From Acidobacteriota bacterium (GTDB lineage Bacteria > Acidobacteriota > Vicinamibacteria > Vicinamibacterales > UBA2999), in assembly GCA_013140955.1 (NCBI GenBank), contig JABFRY010000367.1:1-31936 (forward strand): 31,936 bases of DNA. Reading direction: 5' to 3'. The translations under genes were made by a program, and so were the position numbers. Position 1 is the first letter of the stretch; each line of letters starts with the position of its first letter. Positions 1 to 8,516 of this stretch are shown here, piece after piece. The notes beneath the pieces were generated by a model. That model saw only the letters and a list, made by a program, of their open reading frames with translations. It was not told where the DNA came from and made no database searches.

Positions 1-720
1 CTATTCGAGCGCCTGGACGTCAACCTGGCGCAGAAGGTGGTGGCCGACGAGACGATGCTGCCGGCGGTCCGCGAGCAGTACCGGCGCCTCGCGGCCATCC
101 TGCACGACGCGCAGAGCACGCGGAACCTTCAGGTCATCATGGTGGCGAGCGCCGTGGCCGGCGAGGGCAAGACCCTCACGGCCTCGAACCTTGCCCTCAC
201 CCTCAGCGAGTCGTACCAGAAGCGGGTCCTGCTGATCGATGCCGACCTCCGGCGGCCGGCCCTGCACCAGGTCTTCAAGATCGACACCTCGTCCGGCCTC
301 ACCGACGGCCTCGCGCCGGGAGGCTCGGCGAAGCTCGTCGTGCGTCAGGTGTCACCCAAGCTGGCGGTACTGCCTGCCGGGCGGCCCACCTCCGACCCCA
401 TGGCGGGCCTCATCTCCGAACGCATGCAGCGCCTCATCGAGGAGGCGCGCGAGGGCTTCGACTGGGTGATCGTGGACACGCCGCCGCTCCTCCTCCTGCC
501 GGATGCCCACCTGCTGGCCTCGATGGTGGATGGCGCGATCATCGTGGTCCGCGCGGAGTCCACGCCGCACGACATGGTGAAGCGGGCGACCGACGCCATC
601 GGCAAGAGCCGTATCCTCGGCGTGGTCCTCAACCAGACGAGCAGCGGCAAGCAGGGTACGTACAACGAGTACCACGAGTATTACTACAGCGCGAAGCCGC
701 GCACTCGGAACAGCCCCTGA
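1..720 (+). CDS. BY-kinase / tyrosine autokinase of EPS locus (5' partial)
   Basis: This is a cytoplasmic P-loop tyrosine autokinase of the CpsD/CapB/Wzc-C type, which controls EPS polymerisation and export through cycles of autophosphorylation. The reading frame is open from base 1, so the true start lies upstream; the GTG at 37 is only the first internal start codon. Visible motifs in order are a Walker A (SAVAGEGKT, Lys codon 169-171), a Walker A' (LLIDADLRRP, about 226-255), a Walker B (WVIVDTPP, about 463-486), and a C-terminal tyrosine cluster, YNEYHEYYY (661-687), typical of the autophosphorylated tail. The residues before Walker A (EQYRRLA) match the XrtA-associated kinase family. The stop overlaps the next ATG by one base, so the two are probably translationally coupled. 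Whether an upstream Wzz-like domain is fused cannot be seen. Confidence 0.93.
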   Translation, partial: LFERLDVNLAQKVVADETMLPAVREQYRRLAAILHDAQSTRNLQVIMVASAVAGEGKTLTASNLALTLSESYQKRVLLIDADLRRPALHQVFKIDTSSGLTDGLAPGGSAKLVVRQVSPKLAVLPAGRPTSDPMAGLISERMQRLIEEAREGFDWVIVDTPPLLLLPDAHLLASMVDGAIIVVRAESTPHDMVKRATDAIGKSRILGVVLNQTSSGKQGTYNEYHEYYYSAKPRTRNSP

Positions 721-2117
721 TGCTTGTCCTCATCAGCGGACTCACCGTGCGCTCGGTCACGCTCATCGCGTTCGAGGCGGTGCTGATCGTGTCGGCGGTG
801 GCTCTGGCAGCCTGGGCACGACTGGGAGCGCGGGCCTGGGAGCTCGTCGCGGACGAGAACCTGGTGTGGAAGGCGCTACTGATGGCCGGCGTCACCCAGA
901 CGTGCCTGTACTTCGCGGACCTGTACAACCTCCGCGTCGTGTCGGACCGCCGCGAACTGTTCACCCGTATTACGCACGCGCTCGCGTCAGCGTCGTTCAT
1001 TCTTGCTGCGATCTACTTCTGGTTTCCCGCCCTCATCGTCGGCCGGGGGGTCTTCCTGATTGCGGCGCTCCTTGTCATGACGCTGGTCGTCGCCTGGCGC
1101 ATCGCCTTCGAATGGGGCAGCCGGAACGCACGGCCGCACGAGCGGCTGCTGATGGTGGGGACGAGCGCCGCCGCGGTGGACCTGGCGCGCGAGATGTTCG
1201 AGCGCCGGCACGACCTCGGCGTGGAGATCGTGGGTTTCGTCGATCCCGACCCGTCCAAGGTCGGAACGCCCGTGCTCAACCCCGGCGTCGTGGGATCCAT
1301 CGAGGACATTCCGAGCATCGTGCGGAGCCGAGGCGTGGACCGCGTGGTGGTGAGCCTGGGCGATGCGCGAGGCAAGCTGCCGATGGAGAAGCTCCTCGAC
1401 ATGCGCCTGCTCGACGGCGTGCGCTTCGACCACCTCGCCGACGTGTACGAGGAGTACACGGGCAAGATCGCGGTCGAGAACCTGCGCCCGAGCTGGCTCA
1501 TCTTCTCCCCTGGGTTCAACAAGAGCCGTCTCCTGTCTGCGTCGAAGCGCCTGCTCGACATCCTCGTCGCCGGCATCGGCATGCTGCTCGCCGCGCCGCT
1601 GGTGGCGCTCGTGGCGCTGGCCGTCCGCCTGACCTCGCCAGGTCCCGTGCTGTACCACCAACAGCGCGTGGGCCTGCACGGCCGCGTGTTCACCGTCCAC
1701 AAGTTCCGCTCCATGCGTCAGGACGCGGAAGCGAAGACGGGACCGGTCTGGGCGTCGAAGGCCGGCGACCCACGCGTGACACCGGTGGGAGCCTTCCTCC
1801 GGCGTTCGCGCCTGGACGAAGTGCCGCAGCTCTGGAACGTGCTCAAGGGCGACATGAGCTTCGTGGGACCGAGGCCGGAACGGCCAGAGTTCGTGAAGGA
1901 ACTGACGACGCAGATCCCCTTCTACGGCCAGCGGCACATCGTCCGGCCGGGACTCACCGGCTGGGCCCAGGTCCGCTATACCTACGGCGCGACCACCGAG
2001 GACGCGCTCCAGAAGCTGCAGTTCGACCTGTTCTATATCAAGAACCTGTCCATCGCGCTCGATCTCTTTATCATCTTCGCGACGGTCAAGACCGTAGTCC
2101 TGCGGAAGGGGGCCTGA
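720..2117 (+). CDS. Initiating polyprenyl glycosylphosphotransferase (EPS sugar transferase, XrtA-associated type)
   Basis: This 465-residue integral membrane protein should start each repeat unit by moving a sugar-1-phosphate from a nucleotide sugar to undecaprenyl phosphate. The N-terminal part has several hydrophobic segments (about residues 1-135). A Rossmann-like domain follows, starting at HERLLMVGTSAAAVDLA (about 140-260). The C-terminal bacterial sugar transferase domain starts with a membrane hairpin (KRLLDILVAGIGMLLAAPLV) and carries the family signature LDEVPQLWNVLKGDMSFVGP, with the Asp366-Glu367 pair. Length and domain order fit the WcaJ/EpsB_2 family (TIGR03013 type) that accompanies XrtA loci. 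The ATG overlaps the kinase stop by one base. The substrate sugar cannot be read from the sequence. Confidence 0.95.
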   Translation: MLVLISGLTVRSVTLIAFEAVLIVSAVALAAWARLGARAWELVADENLVWKALLMAGVTQTCLYFADLYNLRVVSDRRELFTRITHALASASFILAAIYFWFPALIVGRGVFLIAALLVMTLVVAWRIAFEWGSRNARPHERLLMVGTSAAAVDLAREMFERRHDLGVEIVGFVDPDPSKVGTPVLNPGVVGSIEDIPSIVRSRGVDRVVVSLGDARGKLPMEKLLDMRLLDGVRFDHLADVYEEYTGKIAVENLRPSWLIFSPGFNKSRLLSASKRLLDILVAGIGMLLAAPLVALVALAVRLTSPGPVLYHQQRVGLHGRVFTVHKFRSMRQDAEAKTGPVWASKAGDPRVTPVGAFLRRSRLDEVPQLWNVLKGDMSFVGPRPERPEFVKELTTQIPFYGQRHIVRPGLTGWAQVRYTYGATTEDALQKLQFDLFYIKNLSIALDLFIIFATVKTVVLRKGA

Positions 2118-2118
2118 C

Positions 2119-3021
2119 GTGGCCCCCGCGCAGTCCGGCCGCGTAATCAACGCGATGAGCGTGGACGTGGAAGACTACTTCCAGGTGAGCGCGTTCGAGC
2201 GCACGGTGTCACGTGATGCCTGGGATTCGTTCGAACGGCGTGTGGACACGAATACGCGCCGCTTGCTCGACATCTTCGACGAATACGCGGTGCGCAGCAC
2301 GTTCTTCACGCTGGGCTGGGTGGGCGAACGGCACCCCGCGCTCGTGCGCGAGATCGTGGCCCGGGGGCACGAACTGGCCTCGCACGGCTACGCGCATCGC
2401 CTCGTGTACGACCAGACGCCCGAGGCGTTCCGCGACGACGTCCGACGCGCGAAGCACGTGCTCGAAGACGCCGGCGCCGTCGAGGTCGTGGGATACCGCG
2501 CCCCGAGCTTCTCGATCACGGATCGTTCCCTCTGGGCACTGGACGTGCTCGCCGAGGAGGGCTACCGCTACGACGCCAGCATCTTTCCGGTGCGCCACGA
2601 CCGGTACGGCATCCCCGATGCACCACGGCACCCGCACCTGCTCCACCGGACGGCGGCCACGCTGCTCGAGGTGCCGGGGTCCACGGTGCGCCTGGGCTCG
2701 ACCAACATCCCGGTCGCCGGAGGCGGCTACTTCCGGATCCTGCCGTATGCCTGGACGCGCTGGGGCATCGCCAGGCTGAATCGCACCGAGGAGATGCCCG
2801 CCGTGTTCTACCTGCATCCGTGGGAAATCGATCCAGAGCAGCCGCGGCTTCCGGCTGGATGGCTCAGTCGATTTCGCCACTACCGGAACCTGGACGTGAC
2901 CGAGCGTCGGCTCCGGGCGCTGCTGACCGACTTCAGCTTCGCTCCGGTCGCCACAGTGCTCGGCAGCCGCATCCCCGAACCCGCCCGGCAGCAGGTACCT
3001 GCGGGCGTCCCCCTGCACTGA
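2119..3021 (+). CDS. Polysaccharide deacetylase, XrtA-system DUF3473 type
   Basis: This CE4-fold deacetylase probably removes N-acetyl groups from the nascent polysaccharide. The metal and base residues are visible: VDVEDYF (Asp16 and Asp19 counting from the GTG) near the N-terminus, and SHGYAH (His89 and His93). YRAPSFSIT gives the third CE4 motif. The C-terminal FYLHPWEIDPEQPRLP and RFRHYRNLDV segments are characteristic of the DUF3473 extension found in the PEP-CTERM/XrtA-associated deacetylase family (TIGR03006 type). There is no signal peptide, which is usual for this family. The GTG start sits one base after the preceding stop; an internal ATG at 2155 would begin almost at the catalytic motif and is less likely. 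Confidence 0.94.
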   Translation: MAPAQSGRVINAMSVDVEDYFQVSAFERTVSRDAWDSFERRVDTNTRRLLDIFDEYAVRSTFFTLGWVGERHPALVREIVARGHELASHGYAHRLVYDQTPEAFRDDVRRAKHVLEDAGAVEVVGYRAPSFSITDRSLWALDVLAEEGYRYDASIFPVRHDRYGIPDAPRHPHLLHRTAATLLEVPGSTVRLGSTNIPVAGGGYFRILPYAWTRWGIARLNRTEEMPAVFYLHPWEIDPEQPRLPAGWLSRFRHYRNLDVTERRLRALLTDFSFAPVATVLGSRIPEPARQQVPAGVPLH

Positions 3022-3042
3022 CGACGTGGGGCACGGAGTCGC

Positions 3043-4116
3043 ATGAGCGTGACAGCCGAACTGGCCAGGCCGGAGACCGCATCGCCGCGAGCGCTCGAGG
3101 TGCGCCTCGACACGCCGGCCGATGCCTGCGACGCGTACGTACGTGCGCATGCGGATGGCCGGACCTACCATCGCCGCGGGTGGACCGATCTGATTGGGAG
3201 GGCCTTCGGTCACGACACACGCTATCTGACGGCGCGCTCCGGGGAGCAGGTGGTCGGCGTACTGCCCCTGGTGGTGTTCCGCAGCCCGCTCTTCGGGCGC
3301 TTCGCGGTGTCCCTGCCGTTCGTGAACTACGGCGGGGTGCTGGCCGATGATGCGGCGACCGCGCAGGTCCTGCTCGATGCCGCCATCGCGCAGACCAGAA
3401 GCGCCGGCGGCAGCCACCTGGAACTGCGTCACACGACGCGTCGTTTCGAGGCCTTGCAGCCCAAGCAGCACAAGGTTGCGATGCTGCTGCCGCTGGCCGA
3501 CACCGTGGACGCGCAGTGGCAGGCCCTCGACCGGAAGCTCCGCAACCAGGTGCGCAAGGGAGAGAAGAGCGACCTCGAGATCCATGTGGGTGGGCTCGAA
3601 CTGCTGCCGGTCTTCTACGCGGTGTTCGCACGGAACATGCGGGATCTGGGCACGCCCGTCTACGGCGAGGGCTTCTTCCGGGAAGTGCTGTCCACGTTCC
3701 CCGACGAGACGCGGATCCTGGCGATCACCCACAAGGGCCAGCCGGCGGCCGCGTCACTCGTGCACTGGTACCGGGGCACGATCGAGGTGCCGTGGGCCTC
3801 GGCCATCCGCGAGTACAACGCCCTGTCGGCCAACGTGCTGCTCTACTGGCACATGCTCAAGTTCTCGGTGGAACGGGGCCTGGCCACGTTCGACTTCGGC
3901 CGTTCGACGCCTGGCGAGGGCACGTTCCTGTTCAAGAAGCAGTGGGGCGCCGAACCGAGCGCGCTGGTCTGGGAATACTGGATGGCGGACGGGCGGACGA
4001 TGCCCGACATGAGCCCCAAGAACGCGAAGTTTTCGCTGGCCATCGACATCTGGCAGCGCCTGCCACTGGCCGTGGCCAACGCGCTGGGCCCGCACATCGT
4101 GAGGAACATCCCTTAG
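3043..4116 (+). CDS. FemAB-like acyl/aminoacyl transferase, XrtA/PEP-CTERM-associated
   Basis: This 357-residue soluble protein has the double GNAT-like FemAB fold. Its central region carries LRNQVRKGEKSDLEI, then FYAVFARNMRDLGTPVYG and LLYWHMLKFSVERGLATFDFGRST, the pattern of the FemAB family associated with PEP-CTERM/XrtA EPS loci (TIGR03019 type). Such proteins are assumed to transfer an acyl or aminoacyl group, but substrates are not established. A GGAG at 3035-3038 supports the ATG. The gene lies 21 bases after the deacetylase and two bases before the tandem glycosyltransferase. The local order of sugar transferase, deacetylase and FemAB is the main evidence for an XrtA-type locus. Confidence 0.92.
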   Translation: MSVTAELARPETASPRALEVRLDTPADACDAYVRAHADGRTYHRRGWTDLIGRAFGHDTRYLTARSGEQVVGVLPLVVFRSPLFGRFAVSLPFVNYGGVLADDAATAQVLLDAAIAQTRSAGGSHLELRHTTRRFEALQPKQHKVAMLLPLADTVDAQWQALDRKLRNQVRKGEKSDLEIHVGGLELLPVFYAVFARNMRDLGTPVYGEGFFREVLSTFPDETRILAITHKGQPAAASLVHWYRGTIEVPWASAIREYNALSANVLLYWHMLKFSVERGLATFDFGRSTPGEGTFLFKKQWGAEPSALVWEYWMADGRTMPDMSPKNAKFSLAIDIWQRLPLAVANALGPHIVRNIP

Positions 4117-4118
4117 GC

Positions 4119-6527
4119 ATGCTCGCGCTCCTGCTCGTCTCGCTCGGCGTCCTCTGGTACATCGTCGCGGGCTACCCGCTGGCGCTGCGCCTGCTCGTGT
4201 GGCTGCGTGGCCCGCGGCTCGTCCGCCGGGCCGACATCCGGCCTCGCGTGTCGCTGCTGATCTCGGCCTACAACGAGGCCGCCGTCATCCGCCAGAAGAT
4301 CGAGAACGCTCTCGCACTCGACTACCCAGCCGGCCTGCTGGACGTGGTCGTGGTCTCCGACGAGTCCGACGACGGGACCGACGACATCGTGCGCGAGTTC
4401 GCAGGCCGTGGCGTGGCCCTCGCGCGCCAGGTGCCCAGGCGTGGCAAGACGGCCGGCCTCAACCGCACCGTTCCGGGGCTCACGGGTGAGATCGTCGTGT
4501 TCTCGGATGCGAACGCGATGTACGAGCCGGATGCCCTGCTGAAGCTGGTGCGCAACTTCGCGGACCCCTCGGTAGGCTACGTCACGGGGGAGGCACGCTA
4601 CCTCGACACGGGCATGGCGGCGGCCGACGTGGGCGAACGCGCGTACTGGAGCTACGAGATGCAGGTGAAGCGTCTCGAGACGGCCGTGGGCTCGATGGTC
4701 GGGGGCGACGGCGCCATCTACGCGATCCGCCGTGAGCTGTGGCGCGAGCTGCCCGAGAACGCGATCAACGACTTCCTCAATCCTCTGCAGATCGTGGAGG
4801 CCGGGTGGCGCGGCGTCTACGAACCCGAAGCGGTGGCCTGGGAGGAAACGGCCGGCGCGACCGGCAGCGAGTACCGGCGGCGCGTGCGTATCGTGAGCCG
4901 CAGCTGGCGGGCCGTGTTCCTCGCGCCTGGCGTGCTCAATCCGTTCCGGGTGGGCCTCTTCACGTGGTGCCTGCTCTCCCACAAGGTGCTGCGCTGGTTC
5001 ATCGGCCTGTTCGCAGCGGGCGCGCTGGTGGGCGGGGGCGGCCTGTACATCCGGGCCGTAACGAGCTGGCCGCTGCCGGTGCTCGGCGCCACGGCGGCGG
5101 GCGCGCTCGGGCTGCTCACCCTGCGGGGGCGGCAGATCCTCTCCATGGCGGGCTACTTCCTGGCGCTGAACGTGGCCTCGACCAAGGGCCTGCTGATGGG
5201 CAGCCTCGGACAGGTGTCCGGCGTCTGGTCCACGCCCAGGGCGGCGGCGCCATCCCAGCCGGCCGTACGCGGGGGCGCGATCATCCCGGTAGGCACCCTG
5301 TTTCTCGTATCGGCGGGCCTGGTGATGGCGGCAGGCCTGGTCTCGCTGGTCCGAATCGACCGGCCGGCGTTCGTGCTCTTCTGGGTTTCCGTGGGGGTGC
5401 TCGGCTACATCTACGCCGGCTATCCCCTGCTCATTGGCGCGCTCAACCTGCTGGCCAGACGCCCGGTGCAGGCCGCAGCGTTCGAACCCGCGGTGTGCCT
5501 GTTCATTGCGGCCAACGACGAAGAAGCCGTGATGGAGTCGAAGCTTCGCAATGCGCTGCGGCTCGACTATCCGCCCGACCGGCTCGAGATCGTGGTGGCC
5601 TCCGACGGCTCGGTGGACCGGACCAACGAGATCGTGCGCGGCTTCGGCCCGCGGGTGCGGCTCATCGAGTTCTCGCCGCGCCGAGGCAAGATTGCCACGA
5701 TCAACGACGGCCTGCGCCAGGTCGCGAGTGACGTGATCATCTTCTCGGACGCGAACACCTTCCTGCAGGCCGACGCGGTGCGCGCCCTCGTGCGGAACTT
5801 CGCGGACGAGCGGGTGGGCGGCGTGAGCGGCGACGTGGTGCTGGTGGGCGAGCGCGCGTCGCTGGCCAAGTCCGAGGACCTCTACTACCGCTACGAGCGC
5901 TGGCTCCAGCGGGTCGAATCGGAGATCGGTTCCATGATCGGCGCCGACGGTGCCCTCTACGCCATCAGGCGAGAGCTCTTTGCCCCGCCGGCCCCGGACA
6001 CGATCCTCGACGACATGGCCATTCCGATGGCCGTGCTCAGGGCCGGTCGCCGGATGGTCTTCGAGCCCGATGCCCGGGCGTGGGAGCAGGGCTCCGAGAG
6101 CGCCATGCAGGAGTTCGCCCGCAAGTCGCGCGTGATCGCCGGCGGCATGCAGTTCCTCCGGCGCAGGGACAGCTCGGTGCCGCTCGCCATGCCGCAGGTG
6201 ATCCTGTCGCTGGTGTCGCACAAGGCGCTGCGGTGGCTGTCGCCGCTGTTTGCCACCTCCGCGCTCCTCTCGTCGCTCACCCTTTCCGGCGTCTGGCCCG
6301 GCTACGCGGCTGCGGCCTGGGCGCAGGCCACGCTGCTCGGCCTGGGGCTGGCCGGCTGCGTCCCGGCGCTTCGCCGATCGAGCACCATTGCCATCGCGCA
6401 CTACTTCTGTCTCATCCAGACGGCGGCCGCCACGGGCCTCATCTGGGGCCTGAGCGGCCGGCAGTCCGTCTTGTGGCGTCGCTTCGTCCGCGTGCCCGCC
6501 GACGCGCCCTTCCGGGTGATTCCATGA
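4119..6527 (+). CDS. Tandem double GT2 membrane glycosyltransferase (two full copies in one chain)
   Basis: This 802-residue protein consists of two homologous family 2 processive-type glycosyltransferases joined end to end (about residues 1-395 and 418-802). Each half starts with a membrane segment ending in an AGYPL motif (YIVAGYPLAL, YIYAGYPLLI). Each then has VVSDES (Asp81) or VASDGS (Asp496), FSDAN (Asp130, Asp544), GSMVGGDGAIYAIRREL or GSMIGADGALYAIRREL, a late acidic motif (NDFLNP, LDDMAI), and a SHKxLRW motif before C-terminal membrane helices. The open frame continues upstream of 4119, but the ATG two bases after the FemAB stop is the natural start. The halves have diverged: the first keeps RRRVRIVSRSW where the second has ARKSRVIAGGM, so acceptor handling or activity may differ. 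Products and sugars are unknown. The TGA overlaps the next ATG by four bases. Confidence 0.9.
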   Translation: MLALLLVSLGVLWYIVAGYPLALRLLVWLRGPRLVRRADIRPRVSLLISAYNEAAVIRQKIENALALDYPAGLLDVVVVSDESDDGTDDIVREFAGRGVALARQVPRRGKTAGLNRTVPGLTGEIVVFSDANAMYEPDALLKLVRNFADPSVGYVTGEARYLDTGMAAADVGERAYWSYEMQVKRLETAVGSMVGGDGAIYAIRRELWRELPENAINDFLNPLQIVEAGWRGVYEPEAVAWEETAGATGSEYRRRVRIVSRSWRAVFLAPGVLNPFRVGLFTWCLLSHKVLRWFIGLFAAGALVGGGGLYIRAVTSWPLPVLGATAAGALGLLTLRGRQILSMAGYFLALNVASTKGLLMGSLGQVSGVWSTPRAAAPSQPAVRGGAIIPVGTLFLVSAGLVMAAGLVSLVRIDRPAFVLFWVSVGVLGYIYAGYPLLIGALNLLARRPVQAAAFEPAVCLFIAANDEEAVMESKLRNALRLDYPPDRLEIVVASDGSVDRTNEIVRGFGPRVRLIEFSPRRGKIATINDGLRQVASDVIIFSDANTFLQADAVRALVRNFADERVGGVSGDVVLVGERASLAKSEDLYYRYERWLQRVESEIGSMIGADGALYAIRRELFAPPAPDTILDDMAIPMAVLRAGRRMVFEPDARAWEQGSESAMQEFARKSRVIAGGMQFLRRRDSSVPLAMPQVILSLVSHKALRWLSPLFATSALLSSLTLSGVWPGYAAAAWAQATLLGLGLAGCVPALRRSSTIAIAHYFCLIQTAAATGLIWGLSGRQSVLWRRFVRVPADAPFRVIP

Positions 6528-7555
6528 GCCTGCGCTCGCAGGCGGCGCCGGCCGCCAAGACCGCGCTGCTCCGCCTGGGTGGATACGCCGCCTGCCGGAC
6601 GCTCTTTCCGAGCCGGAAGATCGCCATTCTCCGCTACCACGCGGTGTGCGATCCCTGGGGCAACCCCTACGCGCATCCCGGCATCTGCGTGTCGCCGGCG
6701 GCGTTCGAATCGCACGTGCGCTACCTCGCCGGGCACTACGCCGTGCTGCCCCTGCCGGAGATCGTGGACCGCGTGCGCGGCGGCCGGCCCCTGCCCGCCA
6801 ACACCGTAGCCATCACCTTCGATGATGGCTACGCCGACAATCTCGACGCCGCCCGCACGTTGCACCGCCACGGCCTGAGCGCGACGTTCTACATCACCGC
6901 CGGCTGCCTGGCAGGCGGGCAGCCCTTCTGGCCCGCCGAGATCCGGACGCTGCTGCGCGCGGTCCCCGGCCCCGTGCTGACGCTCTCCACGGGCGGCACA
7001 CCAGTGCGCATTCCGCTGGGCACGCCCGAGGAGCGCCGCACGGCCGTCCGTACGGTGACGAAGCTGCTGAAGGGCAACCCCATCCCCGTGCGCGAGGCGC
7101 TCCGGGATCAGCTGCGCGAGGCGGCCGGTGACGTGCAGGAACCCGAGTACATGCTGCGGTGGGACGAGCTGGCCGAGATGCACGCGCTCGGCATGACGAT
7201 CGGATCGCACACGCTCACCCACCCCAACCTGCCGAACGCGGGCGTCGAGGCCGCGAGGCAGGAACTCACGGAATCGAAGGCACGCCTCGAACGGGAGCTC
7301 GGCGCGCCGGTGACGATGTTCTCGTATCCCAACGGCGGGGCCGACCGGTACATGACACCGGCGATCGCGCAGGTGGTCCGCGACACCGGCTACGCGGCGG
7401 CCACCACCTCGCGCAACGCCTTCGCCACGCCTGCCAGCGACCTCTACGCGCTGGAGCGGGTGCAGGTGCAGGAGAGGCTCGAAGACCTGATCTTCGCGCT
7501 TGAGATCGAGCGCTTCCTGCTCAAGCCGATGGCGCGTCCCGGAGAAGTGGAGTGA
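6524..7555 (+). CDS. Polysaccharide deacetylase (NodB/CE4)
   Basis: This is a 343-residue CE4 deacetylase, distinct from the DUF3473 type encoded at 2119. It carries the metal-binding motif TFDDGYADN (Asp100-Asp101) and SHTLTHPNL (His229 and His233), with SYPNGG as the third motif. It begins with RYHAV, common in the larger polysaccharide deacetylases of EPS clusters. No clear signal peptide is seen. The ATG overlaps the GT2 stop in an ATGA arrangement, indicating coupled translation. A second deacetylase suggests either two N-acetylated sugars or that one enzyme acts on a lipid-linked intermediate. Confidence 0.92.
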   Translation: MSLRSQAAPAAKTALLRLGGYAACRTLFPSRKIAILRYHAVCDPWGNPYAHPGICVSPAAFESHVRYLAGHYAVLPLPEIVDRVRGGRPLPANTVAITFDDGYADNLDAARTLHRHGLSATFYITAGCLAGGQPFWPAEIRTLLRAVPGPVLTLSTGGTPVRIPLGTPEERRTAVRTVTKLLKGNPIPVREALRDQLREAAGDVQEPEYMLRWDELAEMHALGMTIGSHTLTHPNLPNAGVEAARQELTESKARLERELGAPVTMFSYPNGGADRYMTPAIAQVVRDTGYAAATTSRNAFATPASDLYALERVQVQERLEDLIFALEIERFLLKPMARPGEVE

Positions 7556-7561
7556 GACATC

Positions 7562-8482
7562 GTGGCTGAGAAACTCCGTGTGGTGTTCGTGGCGGGCTCC
7601 GGGCATACGGGCTCGACACTGCTGGCCATGCTGGTCGACACCCACCCGCAGATCGTGAGCGTCGGTGAGACTTCGATCAAGCCCAAGATCCGCCGTCGTG
7701 GTGACGGCGACAAGCAGCCGTGCTCGTGCGGACGCTTGATCAAGGACTGCTCGTTCTGGCAGGGCGTCTTCGAGAACGTTCGACGCCAGGGTTTCGACTT
7801 CAGTGAGCACAACTGGGCGAACGACTATCGCCTGGAACATCCACGGCTCAATCGTCTTCTCGGCCACCATTCGTCGCGACGGCCGGTTCGGCTGTTCCAG
7901 GAGTGGGCGGCACACAACCTGCCAGTGTTCAAGGAACGAACAACGCGCGTGGGGCGCGTGAACGTCGCGTTCGTCAGAGCCTTGCTGGAAGTGTCCGGCG
8001 CTCGTGTATTCTTCGACACCACCAAGCACACCCTTCGTCTCTCCAGGCTGCTGGAACTTCCGGAGCTCGATGTCAAGGTCGTGACACTCGTGCGGGACGT
8101 CCGCGGCTACGCCGCGTCAGCGAAACGGAGGGGCCTTTCGATCGTGGACGCCAGCCATACGTGGCGAAAGGACCAGGAAGTGATCGCGTCCATTACCGAT
8201 TCGCTTCCCAGCGAACGCCGCATGACCCTCCGATATGAAGACCTGTGTCTTGACCCCGCGCAGGCACTATCGCGAGTGTACGAGTTCTGCGAAGTGGATG
8301 CAGTCCTTCCGGTTTCGTCTGTGAATTCGGTGGACCATCACGTCATAGGAAACAGCATGCGCTTCGGAGGCTCCATCAGGGTCAGGCTGGATGAGAGTTG
8401 GCGTTCGCGACTCGAAGATGAGGAGCAGCAGCGTATTCTCCAGATCGCAGGGCGCGCAAACGCCGAGTTCGGATACGCGTAA
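7562..8482 (+). CDS. Sulfotransferase family protein (CxCG subtype)
   Basis: This probable PAPS-dependent sulfotransferase has 306 residues. The 5'-phosphosulfate loop reads AGSGHTGSTLLAML near residues 11-24, and the 3'-phosphate region reads LVRDVRGYAAS (176-186), followed by LRYEDLCLDP. Between them is a cysteine cluster, PCSCGRLIKDCSFW, seen in a subgroup of bacterial sulfotransferases; it might bind metal or form disulfides, but this is inference. The start is GTG at 7562, six bases after the deacetylase stop. Codon use here and in the next two genes looks less GC-biased than in region 1, consistent with a swapped glycan module. The target is probably an EPS sugar hydroxyl or a lipid-linked precursor. 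Confidence 0.85.
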   Translation: MAEKLRVVFVAGSGHTGSTLLAMLVDTHPQIVSVGETSIKPKIRRRGDGDKQPCSCGRLIKDCSFWQGVFENVRRQGFDFSEHNWANDYRLEHPRLNRLLGHHSSRRPVRLFQEWAAHNLPVFKERTTRVGRVNVAFVRALLEVSGARVFFDTTKHTLRLSRLLELPELDVKVVTLVRDVRGYAASAKRRGLSIVDASHTWRKDQEVIASITDSLPSERRMTLRYEDLCLDPAQALSRVYEFCEVDAVLPVSSVNSVDHHVIGNSMRFGGSIRVRLDESWRSRLEDEEQQRILQIAGRANAEFGYA

Positions 8483-8502
8483 TGGCAACTGCGTCAGGGC
8501 CA

Positions 8503-8508
8503 GGGGAG
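8503..8508 (+). promoter_or_regulatory. Shine-Dalgarno site for the GT4 gene
   Basis: GGGGAG ends eight bases before the ATG at 8517. It favours this start over the earlier in-frame ATG at 8391, which would lie inside the sulfotransferase gene. Confidence 0.6.
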
Positions 8509-8516
8509 TGTCCAGC

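Noticed and set aside
4113..6401. Long minus-strand open frame of 762 codons opposite the tandem GT2 gene
   Set aside because: It is a shadow frame of GC-rich coding DNA: rich in His, Arg, Gly and Ala, no recognisable domain, while the plus strand encodes clear GT2 motifs.
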